Source: Plantago elongata
Lineage: Eukaryota > Streptophyta > Magnoliopsida > Lamiales > Plantaginaceae
NCBI GenBank assembly: GCA_036897095.1
Contig: JAYMSP010001585.1
Coordinates: 1-30,651, forward strand
Direction: 5' to 3'
DNA: 30,651 bases
In this document: positions 22,801 through 30,651 of the stretch, in pieces
How the letters are laid out: each line of letters begins with the position of its first letter
Numbering within the stretch: position 1 is the first letter of the stretch
Program-made: the position numbers and the translations under genes
The notes under the pieces: model-generated
Told to the model about the DNA's origin: nothing
Databases searched by the model: none
The model's input: the letters and a program-made list of their open reading frames with translations, nothing else

Positions 22801-25800
22801 TAACCCTGTAATCCATAAAATGAAGAAAGGACTCAAAAGTGCCACCCCATTCAATGTTAAGCAACTTCTAAAGGGCACAGCTAAATTTCATGGCATTGAG
22901 TGAAACCAACAGTTAATTAAACTCTTCTAGGTTTCTGTCTTTTATTGTGTTCCTAAGCTTAACATTCCACCAGATCTATCTACTATGAAATTCCATGGTC
23001 CAAATAACAATAGCCATGGAATCAATGGCAGTAAGGAAAAGGTGCCGGGCAACATACTCCAGCAGTCAACCATAACAGTAATCCCCTAAGAATAATCACA
23101 ATCAACACACCTTATCTCAACTTCTACCCCAGTCACCTGTAACCCCAGCCTCTAATAATACGTTTAAAAGGGAAAATTTATAAAATATTGCAACTTCTAA
23201 ATCTTTCTTGTACATAAGTGATATATAAAAAAAATTCTTATGGATTAGTGATAAATTTCTTATAAATTGGTGATTTTCCTAAGTACAGTAAAATGTCATC
23301 CAAGATACCCCCATATCCTTAATTTTGTATCTAATCAAATCTTCCATATATTTCTGAAAACTCGCTATTGTTTCTCTCTTAATTTCTTACTCTTTGCATG
23401 CATGAAGCCTGGTTAATTCATACCTTGCAAATTACATACAATTGGGCTCTGTAGCATTGAATGTATGAACCAAAAAGTTGATGGATTCTTAGCAAATCAT
23501 ATGCACTGTCGTCTTCAGGTCTTAAGGATCAAACGAAAGAAAAAAGCACAAACATTTCAACCCCAAGCATCATTATCATCAGTTCATTACAAACTAAGCA
23601 TCTCAAACTTAACAAACCAGGATATCAAATATCAAAAAAGGTCAAATTAAACAAGACATGTCATTAACCTACAAGCATCATCTAAAACCACACAAGCATC
23701 ATGACGGGATTTGTGGGAAGATAACTGATTGATGTTTCTTATACTTAGGTAAATGTATAATTTATATATTTAGTTGGGTGCATTATAGTCACGTTATATT
23801 TACACTATTTTTATAAGGGGGAAAAGTGTATATCACTTATGAGTAAGAAAGTGAACAACACTAATATATAACTAACCACTATGAAAAAGCTCACCAATTC
23901 AATGAACAAGGGTTATTCCCATTTAAGGTTCAAGAGAAATACTTAGCAACAATAAATCTGGATGAATTTGAGGGCCGATTCAGAAGAAGATTAAAATGCA
24001 AAGAAACATACCATCAATAAAGTTCCAACATCTGGCTTTTCTTTAAGATTGTTGAGTATCTCCACTAGTTGCGTCCTAAAGATAGATAAACCCGCACATG
24101 TATTATGATTCAACAGAAACATAAGAACTTTACTCTCTATTTCAGTTGTACAACTTTGTTTGCAACCTCAGGGTCATCCTACAGAGAAAAGCAAAAAGGA
24201 GTCCAGAAACAATAGTGGATATTCATAGGTATTTCAATGTGAAAATATTAACACGGTTCATCTTAGAAGAAATTTCTGCTTAGAGTTGGAGCTAATGAGT
24301 AAAAGTGGTTCAAATGGGCACCAAGCCATCAACTATCCGGGGACAAACATGTATGTTTTGCTGCGACAACCAATAAAGAAATTAAATCATTTCTGATGTT
24401 CCAGCCCAATATGGCATTGATCAAACTAAAAATGTGAAACTCAAAAGAATATCACAAAGCTAAGTTTGAACTGGTAAGAGCTGGTTGACCAACCTCGTCA
24501 ACTTGCAGAACTGGATGCACAGCAGGTACGGAACATGCCACGGTGAAGGGAAAATTTTCCAAATCTCTTCATTAGTCCTAAGCCGCCGTTTGATCCAGGC
24601 ATACCTTCTCTCTGTCTTGTCCAGTTTCGCCAGTTCTGCAAAAACATAGAAGAAACTCAAATTTAAGGTACAGAGCTAACTGAAGTTTCAACTTCAAATG
24701 TATGAAGCGAAGTCAACTTGAAAACCCATTACAACCAAACAGTTGTATCAAACTAGAACTCTATCATGATTTTTTTAAGTGGGATTTTAATAAACCTATT
24801 TGACAAACCTGCCCCCTCAAATATTTGCTGATACGATGTAAGCTCCCTGCTGCAAAAATTCTTTACCAACTCTTCCCTCACTGAAGGCTCCAGAGCATCA
24901 ACAACTAGACATGCATCTGATAGTTGCTGTAACAAATTAGCTTCTTCGGTCTCCTTTCCCGTGCCCAAACTGTGAAGAACGAATTGTTGGTAGGAAATAT
25001 TAAACTAATTGCCGGAACCGAGGAGAAAAAGATATAGAAGAGAGAGAGCAAATGAACGTCGACGATAGACATAAAAAGGATACAAAATTCAACAAATCTT
25101 ATTCCTTGAGTTTCTTCTACATTTTGTAGAACTGGCAAAATCTATACTTGTTGGCCAAATTTAGTAAAGCTTCATACAAAAGTTACCTGGAGAAATCTGA
25201 GAATACGTGTGACTTCAGAACTTGTTTGATGCTCTTAAACCTCTCTCTTAGCTCTGTGATCTTTGGAATATCTCGGTATGCCTCAAAATGGCTGCATAGT
25301 TGGTTGACTGCCTGCAGTGTTTTCCCATTATTAGGAATAACTATGATAAAAGTACCAGTTAAAAGGAAATTGGAAAGATCCACATAGATGCGTTTGACAT
25401 CAATATGATTCAAACCAGATCCACATCACTAAAACATCTAATCACATGTATAGGAAAGGACGCAACATTTTATATTATTTAATACCTCAAGTTGTGCGGC
25501 AGCTTCCTTGTACTGTCGCTTAGAAGCCATGACTTGGAGTTGTTCTACGGCAGAGACTGTGATACAAAAGAAGGCTGCATAAATTTTCCCGAGATAAGAT
25601 GGAAGTATTTTAGAGAGAATAAGAAGAAAACACTAGATTGACTGATTGAAAAGCTTGAGATGCTCTTTTGTTGAAGCAGGCATGCATATTCCTGTAACCA
25701 AAAAAAGGAATAAAAAATAAAAAATTCTAGAGCACCGTACTGAGCAACATGAAAACAGCTCAGTTGAGACATTGCAATCGGTTTTGGGGTTTGATATTCT

Positions 25801-28417
25801 GCTTCCCGTCCACTCCTCGAGAACTCAAGTGATCTCAAAAGATCCTTGGGTATACGTAAAGCTAGGCATAATTAGTATATATTACTGATCGGAAGTGTTC
25901 CTGTTAACTTATCCTTTTACATCATTCAGCCCCTATAGAAGTGCTGACTACTTGGATAGTAAACCAGAAAAGGGAGTTCCTTGTGTCATTTGCAATAATA
26001 TTACAATTACATTAAACAACTTGGTTCAAGAGTGGTTGTTGAATTTAGGTTTTTCTATTGACTTTCAGTTTCTGTTTCTCAACCTATGTGACCAACAACT
26101 AAATAGGTTACTCTGTTTTGGCATTAATTTACATATGGTAAAAAGATTAATAAACAAAACAATCCAAAAAGACTTTCCAAATCCATCAGACATCAGTGTT
26201 ATACTGTTATAACAAGATGGAACAGAAAATATGAACAATTTTCTACTAAGATTTTGCATAAATAACGTTAGCCAAACTTCACTGAATACTAAGTTTTAAT
26301 ACTAAATTATTATGTATCGTATGCTTGAAATATCCATCTACAGAAAGAAGCATACCTTCTAAAGTGTTAAATGCTAAATATCAAACAATACATTTTGTAA
26401 ATATTTAATGGCAATATGCAACTATCAAATACCACAATAATTATCACAAACATATATACCATACAAGCCAACATACAAAAGATTAAACAACAAAAACACC
26501 AAATTGTTTTTGAGGCATCAAGATAAAAAGACTGACCTAACATGGTAAGACGATGGAGGGCCGTAATTGTAGTAGTAATATGCTTCTTTGCAAAATCCAA
26601 TTTCTTGATGTCACGGCATATTTCTTGAACCATTGTCTCACTTTGCTCAGCTTTGGTTTTTATTTCTCTTGTTTTGTGAATGAGTTCCTGGCTCACATGG
26701 TAAAAGTACATCACTTCCAAGTCATACTGTAAAAGTACCTACTTAACTACAACAGCAGTAAAGATAAAGTTCGTAGCAAAGTGAATAAATTACACAGAGC
26801 GGATATACTTGTGGTAACAATCAAATTTCTGCAGTAGACATTGTAAAGACAAAAGAATGTGCATACCTGAACTGCATGAGTGGCTGCGGCAAGATCCTCC
26901 CTTGCCTTGCTTCCTGAATTACTCTACAATATAATACAATCATCAGCATAGTCATTATAAGAGGAACAATGTCACCCACATTACAATTGTGCTCTTATAC
27001 ACTTCCAATGCCAAGTGATATATGTTGTGGGAGACTTAACCAATATACACTGCAATAGTGTCGCAAGAAAATAAAATTTTCAATCATCTCTAAAGAAAGA
27101 CAAGATTATTGAGCAACGTCTATCACCATACTTGAGTTTAAGTGAAAAATATTGAATAAGTACTATATATTGAAGATAGTGCCCAATAACCATACTGCTT
27201 CAAGCTACTAAATTTATTAGAAACCCCGGTGCAAGAAGTAGCAAAAGTAATTTGAGATATGATCTCCCATTTTGTTCAATCACTGCTAAAACTAAACCAA
27301 CCACATCTACACTATCAAACCCATGATTTTATTAAATATTACTCCTATTTTAGTTAAGCTCATTACAGAGGCAATTGATAAATTAACCTACAAAGTGTAG
27401 AAAATAGCAGATTGGGTGCTTAAACATGTAAAAAAAATATACCAACCTGCTGGCGCACAGCTGCTAAAATTTCACGATCAACTTTACCAATTTCAGTGTG
27501 TATCTTCTGCATAAGGGGCTCAACACCAGATAGAGATGCCTCTGCATATAAATTGCCACCCATCTTTAATGTCGTCAACTATCAAACTGATCAAACTATT
27601 AAGTAGAAATATCTATGCTGGTTCAGATGTCAGTTCAAACTATGGCAACAAAGAAACAAAGAAAGAAACAAAGAAATGACTGATTATGCTACTGCTCTGA
27701 AAAATTGTTTTCTAGCACTCTTAATTCCTTCATAGATTAAATTTCTGAAACTAAAATGAAAAGGTAGAATCAGACAATACTACACAAAACACAAAGCATA
27801 CCAATAAATCAAAGTATACAGATTGGAGCTACCACCAAAACCAATTGAATTCACTTTTGACTTAATTATGAGTAGACAAACTTAACCAGCTTATAAGTTA
27901 ACCACAGGACATCATCTACACTATCATTTCCATAAAAGTAGTGCAGTTTCCCATCATAATATAAAGGTAGAAACATTAACACAATACACAAATATACTTC
28001 GTATTAAGTGATCAAATCAGTACACATTGGACTGGAGCCACTCAAACAACTGAGTTTACTTTGACTCAATTTTGACTGGACAAACTTATTCAGCATCTAA
28101 GTTCGCTAAAGCCTTCTTCTATACTCCAGTTCAATGAAGGCAGTGTAGTTACAGATCAACATCAGATTCTTCTTATAATCAAAAATATAAGCTACACAAC
28201 AAATTTGCCAATATAGCTTAAACAATGCCGCATAATCATTATCATTTGTGTACCGAATAGTCTCTACTTTTAACCAGCCTATAAATTTTCAAATACACAT
28301 CACTACGATCAAACACTCTCATCATCTCATAGATCTTGAGCACAGAGAAGATACGTAACCTGTTGGAAACATCTGATTAATGTAATCCAAGGCATTCTGC
28401 TTGTCTGTCGACGCCAT
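13888..28417 (-). CDS. VPS53: VPS53, GARP complex subunit (24 coding exons, 824 aa)
   Basis: VPS53 is a subunit of the GARP tether (VPS51-54), which captures endosome-derived vesicles at the trans-Golgi; the Arabidopsis gene is HIT1. Coding exons in transcript order: 28417-28360, 27541-27447, 26923-26867, 26687-26537, 25556-25486, 25311-25187, 24969-24809, 24635-24494, 24075-24012, 22182-22003, 21895-21854, 21501-21397, 21313-21254, 21027-20950, 19077-18970, 18856-18791, 16557-16480, 16401-16268, 16186-16093, 15204-15127, 14957-14895, 14704-14636, 14548-14453, 14187-13888. They total 2,475 nt and keep one frame to a TAA stop. The N-terminal coiled-coil half contains MVQEICRDIKKLDF (residues 89-102) and HITTTITALHRL; then come ALEPSVREELV, KTERRYAWIKRR, RKKYEKKLAA, NFRGIISSCFEP, LPKGGTGIVAAATG, DERIICYIVNTAEYC, YFQFFLDKLASSLGPRFY and ILSPIDSVADTY. 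Length matches the plant family. All introns fit GT-AG except the one after exon 10, best read as GC-AG. The gene appears intact. Confidence 0.96.
15926..16045. mobile_element. 120-bp foldback MITE in VPS53 intron 19
   Basis: The ends AGTGTTTGGTT and AACCAAACACT are perfect inverted complements. Pairing continues inward through TTGAGTTATCTCAATT and its partner for about 50 bases per arm, leaving a short loop around TGTAGTTTTTATGCAC. Almost the entire element can form one hairpin. GTGTTTGG-type ends are common in plant MITEs. No unambiguous target duplication is visible, so the superfamily is left open. Confidence 0.75.
16942..17528 (+). mobile_element. 5'-truncated LINE insertion in VPS53 intron 16 (zf-RVT end)
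   Basis: Exact 11-bp direct repeats ACATCTTAATG lie at 16931-16941 and 17529-17539. The insert begins mid-gene with FSVKSYF and FPWKHIWK, then after a frameshift continues VVFFWWTVAFGKVLTTDNLRRR and a zinc-finger-like core WCFMCKEDGESIEHLFIHCK (about 17117-17182). This is the C-terminal region that follows reverse transcriptase in plant LINEs. It ends in A-rich sequence (CCAAAAAACAAACAA). These are the marks of target-primed reverse transcription with 5' truncation. It lies antisense to VPS53 and contains frameshifts and stops, so it codes for nothing active. Confidence 0.9.
17640..18560. repeat. old tandem duplication inside VPS53 intron 16
   Basis: Copy A (about 17740-17846 continuing at 18121-18230) and copy B (about 18350-18545) share ordered blocks. 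GCACTAGAGCTACAACAGG matches GCACTATAGCTACAGCGG, GACAGCAAGCTCTTGGAAACATA matches GACAGCAGGCTCTTGAAAACATA, both have TTACTTAAAAAGC, and both have TGTTTGGTTC followed by TT/CTCAATGT-like sequence. Weaker similarity extends left to about 17640. Copy A is split by the Stowaway element; copy B is not. Confidence 0.7.
17847..18120. mobile_element. Stowaway-type MITE in VPS53 intron 16
   Basis: The left end TACTATTCCCTCTGTCTCAT and the complement of the right end (TACTCCCTCCATTCGTAAAA) fit the Stowaway terminal consensus CTCCCTCCGT. A TA dinucleotide flanks both sides (17845-17846 and 18121-18122), as expected for Tc1/mariner-type insertion. The 274-bp interior has no coding capacity. Its empty site is preserved in the neighbouring duplicate near 18440. 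Confidence 0.82.
20100..20700 (+). mobile_element. second degenerate LINE fragment, VPS53 intron 14
   Basis: The + strand encodes FTKERLQRFGLL, then after a frameshift RCCFCAQIETLDHLLFGC followed by VHTNSMWAAILQW and TEWDTEL. This is the zf-RVT pattern (C-x2-C, H-x5-C) at the C-terminal end of plant LINE polyproteins. A later stretch, MITYRVW-like in a shifted frame, also fits. A T12 run at about 20688-20700 may mark the 3' end. I found no convincing target duplication. It is more decayed than the LINE at 16942 and probably from another lineage. Confidence 0.72.
23203..23851. mobile_element. 649-bp element with inverted ends in VPS53 intron 9
   Basis: The left end CTTTCTTGTACATAAGTGATATA (with a 3-base difference) is the inverse of the right end, whose complement is CTTTCTT-ACT-CATAAGTGATATA: 20 of 23 positions agree. 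The interior is AT-rich and has no recognisable protein (the frame at 23465-23650 is unremarkable). The ends fit an inverted-repeat transposon relic, but no target duplication was confirmed. Confidence 0.55.
27755..28330. repeat. diverged tandem duplication in VPS53 intron 1, about 203-bp period
   Basis: AAAGGTAGAA occurs at 27760 and 27963 and begins two diverged copies. They share TTTTGACTTAATT/TTTTGACTGGA-like blocks, GACAAACTTA, and a TTCT/TCATCTACACT-like block, in the same order. A partial third copy (TTTTAACCAGCCTATAA) appears near 28268. It is non-coding. Confidence 0.5.
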
Positions 28418-28421
28418 TGAG

Positions 28422-28559
28422 CTGAAAATACAGCAAACAAAACAAATTGAACAGTCAATTGGATCTTAATAGTGAAATTTCAGTCTGCAACTTAACTAAA
28501 ACCAATTTTGCCATCGAAAAGGAAGGAAAAAGAAAGGCAAAAGCAGCTGATAGTACTAC
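28422..28559 (-). other. probable intron in the VPS53 5' UTR
   Basis: On the minus strand ACCAG|GTAGTA (donor after 28560) and TATTTTCAG|CTCAATGG (acceptor before 28421) would remove 138 bases ending four bases before the start codon. The acceptor has a good T-rich tract. The transcript would then start near 28640-28690. This is inferred from splice motifs only. Confidence 0.5.
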
Positions 28560-28699
28560 CTGGTAAACAGCAAGTTGGCGTTCTTCGAGCCTGATCAGCG
28601 TATCGCTCTGCGATTGATCGATTGATGAATGTCGGACTGTGTAGTGTAGAGAGACCGGAGACGATCGCTCAGTTCAATTGGCGCAATTGAGAAATGAGT

Positions 28700-28848
28700 A
28701 TTAAACGGTTCGAACGGACCGGATGTTTGGTCACTTTGTCTAGATTTGGAAAATCCTACTTTTGGTCCTCCATATGTTCTATATCTCCACTTTGGTCCAC
28801 TATCTATACAAGTTCACCTTCTAGTGCATCAAGTTTTCCAAAAAATAA
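28700..28848. other. 5' flank of VPS53
   Basis: This holds the presumed VPS53 core promoter and sequence with TTTTGGTCC-type motifs at about 28758-28796. No TATA box is convincing on the minus strand. A TATA-less promoter would be usual for a housekeeping trafficking gene. Confidence 0.3.
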
Positions 28849-28850
28849 TA

Positions 28851-29071
28851 CTCTCCGTTCCATCTTTCCATGAGATTGGGCATAAATTTTAAGATGACAT
28901 TGAATAAATTATATATTGATAAAGTATGACAGTAATGAATAAGGTATGACAAAAGTGATAAAATGTGAGAGATAGTGTATAAAGTATGAGAAGTATTATC
29001 CATTTAAAAAATGAGAATATGATGGTACGAATTAAAATAAAATGTGAAAATATTAAACTGGGATGGAAGGG
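28851..29071. mobile_element. Stowaway-like MITE upstream of VPS53
   Basis: The left end CTCTCCGTTCCATC after TA (28849-28850) and the complement of the right end (CCCTTCCATCCCAG before TA at 29072-29073) both resemble the Stowaway terminus CTCCCTCCGTCCCA, with indels. The interior is built of repeated AAAGTATGA and AAAATGTGA motifs. A related interior recurs at about 29480-29600. Confidence 0.6.
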
Positions 29072-29074
29072 TAC

Positions 29075-29760
29075 TCGTGCCTTGGAAAGCATGAGCCCCA
29101 CATAAAATATAAATTTCCCATTGCATTTGATTTTTTTTATGATTAGCACAATTATAAGATATTAAACATTTATTGCAGTATCTTAAATAAGTTTCTTAGA
29201 TACAACAATTTATATTGCATGCCATTAGGATTTTCTCATAAGTAATTTGAAAATCATAACTATAAACATTTTCGTAAAAACTTAATTGTATTTTCTAATA
29301 CAAAATTAAACCATTTCTTTTTGTTAGACAGAATGTGATATACAACATATCCATTACATGAAAGTGTCAATCACTCACCCACCTACTTGTACTTATGTAC
29401 TACGGACATTCTATTATTCGAAAAATTACTCAAACACTTATCGTAAAATATCAAACATTTGATCTATATCATTGTTACTACATGAATCGTCTAAAGTACG
29501 AGAAATCGTGATAAAATAAGAAAAATAAAGTACGACATATAGTAACTAAAGTAAGATAAATTGTGTATAAAGTAGTAGAGAAATTTTCCATCCAAGGAAT
29601 GGGATGTGAACTGATGATGTTTGGATGGAGCAAAATGGAATAAGGAAAGATGAAGGTGGGGCGAATAGAGTATAATTTTATGCATATCATAAACACTTAA
29701 TCTTTATACTTGAACCAATCATGAATTTTTTATGAAGTTTTAACTGGGTTAGCCGTGAGT
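29075..29760. other. AT-rich intergenic DNA with a probable degraded MITE copy
   Basis: Most of the segment has no recognisable feature. The stretch 29480-29640 carries AAAGTACGA, GTGATAAAAT, GTGTATAAAGTAGTAG and TTTGGATGGAG motifs in the same order as the MITE at 28851-29071. It looks like a more decayed family member with unclear ends. Confidence 0.35.
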
Positions 29761-29764
29761 TGGA

Positions 29765-30110
29765 CTTGGTCTAGTGGAGTATTGGAACATATTTGTTCGA
29801 AGAGTTGGAGCAGTAGCCTACGAGTTGCAATTGCCTCCGAATCTGACTGGAATTCACAACGTCTTTCATGTATTGCAACTAAAGAAGAATCATCCGGACC
29901 CGACTCACATTATCAGATCCGATGATATCCAGTTAGAGAAAAATCTGACGTATGAAGATAAACCTGTACAGATCTTGGATACGAGAATTAAAGAACTTCG
30001 TAACAAACTGATCCCATTAGTCAAAGTTTTGTGGAGAAATCACCTAGTCGAAGAAGCAACGTGGGAGAAAGAGGTTGAAATGCGGAAACTATACCCTAGT
30101 CTATTTAGAC
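29765..30110 (+). pseudogene. Ty3/gypsy chromovirus pol remnant (integrase C-terminus and chromodomain)
   Basis: The + frame encodes RVGAVAYELQLPPNLTGIHNVF, then HVLQLKKNHPDPTH, NLTYEDKPVQILD and LIPLVKVLWRNHLVEEATWE followed by MRKLYPSLF. This is the usual end of plant chromovirus pol: the last part of integrase, then a chromodomain with the VLW-N and EATWE motifs. Chromodomains of these elements guide integration to marked chromatin. Only about 110 codons remain, with no reverse transcriptase, RNase H or LTR in view. A hAT element has inserted near its 3' end, so the relic predates that event. Confidence 0.85.
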
Positions 30111-30651
30111 TAGGGGTGAGCAAAATCAGGACCGGACCGAAAAATCGGTCCTCGGTCGGGTCCGGGCCCGACTCGGTCCGGTCCTCGGTATGGAGGATAT
30201 CAAGATTTCGGTCCTCGGTCCGGTCCGGTCCAAAAACCGACAAAACCGCACCGACCTGACCGATATTTTTAGAAAATTAGAGTAAAATATAATCAATTCC
30301 CATTCTGTTTCTTCAGTTCACTCTTCCGTTCCCATCTTTCGAAACCCTTTCCCTTCCCGTCTTCAGCCGCCGTGAATCTGCTGTGCCTCTTGCCGTAAAT
30401 TCCCAATGGAGGATCGAAACCGGATGATGAAGATCACGCAGTGCTGTTGTCGACTGGGACTTGGGAGGCTCTACCTGCTGTCGGTTAAGGTAGTATCGCG
30501 GAAGCCCGCCACCATGCCAGAGCAAGATATCTAGGGTGGTGGTCAAAGGTACTTTACGGAACCATGCCACAGTGCTTGCTTCGTCTCTCAGCTCTCCGCT
30601 TCAGACGATGTGGTTAGATGATTTTTCCATTTTCCTTTTCTTCGTTTTGTT
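30111..30651. mobile_element. second hAT-type element of the 1969 family, cut by the window end
   Basis: It starts TAGGGGTGAGCAAAA, the same terminus as the element at 1969, and shares the next roughly 150 bp, including GGTCC repeats, TATGGAGGAT and GGTCCAAAAACCGACAAAACCGC. The likely left half of its target duplication is ATTTAGAC at 30103-30110, inside the chromovirus relic. Beyond about 30280 the interior no longer resembles the first copy. It is C/T-rich, leader-like and includes a GCCACCATGC motif at about 30508. The right end lies outside the window. Confidence 0.82.

Noticed and set aside
24157..24180. A possible extra 24-base VPS53 exon on the minus strand (TCTGTAG acceptor, DDPEVANK, then a weak GT donor)
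   Set aside because: Exons 8 and 9 already join in frame and match the expected protein. Adding this piece would insert residues not expected in the family, and its donor is poor.

Overview
This is nuclear DNA from a flowering plant, most likely a eudicot. The evidence is two intron-containing housekeeping genes with plant orthologues, a plant-only dirigent gene, AT-rich intergenic DNA, and a dense layer of small plant-type transposons (hAT and Stowaway MITEs, LINE fragments, a chromovirus remnant). I cannot name the species.

Layout. 1-5100 is repeat-rich DNA without a convincing gene. It holds a degenerate tandem array with a period near 54 bp, split by a complete 1,021-bp hAT-type element with a perfect 8-bp target-site duplication, then a GGTCC-rich element and a decayed RNase H-like fragment. 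5172-6368 (+) is the nuclear gene for plastid ribosomal protein L10 (two exons, 225 aa). 7427-8578 (-) is a single-exon dirigent protein with a signal peptide and a Pro/Ala-rich linker, of the ESB1/DIR10-like class. 9600-12720 is a complex non-coding region: a foldback element, a 178-bp tandem duplication, a degenerate array whose units flip orientation near 10900, and a GA/GGC-rich stretch. 13888-28417 (-) is a complete gene for VPS53, a subunit of the GARP vesicle-tethering complex. I traced 24 coding exons that join in one frame to 824 aa, plus a probable 5' UTR intron. Its introns carry a 5'-truncated LINE with an 11-bp target-site duplication, a second LINE fragment, a Stowaway MITE, a 120-bp foldback, a 649-bp inverted-repeat element and two old tandem duplications. 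28700-30651 is intergenic: a Stowaway-like MITE, a relic of a Ty3/gypsy chromovirus pol 3' end, and in that relic a second copy of the hAT family found at 1969, cut by the window edge.

The three genes are not functionally linked: one acts in plastid translation, one in the cell wall and one in endosome-to-Golgi traffic, which is ordinary for plants. I see no new multi-gene system. The most informative features are the nested insertions with intact duplications, a MITE insertion whose empty counterpart survives in a neighbouring duplicate, a probable GC-AG intron in VPS53, and two hAT copies that share termini but appear to carry different interiors.
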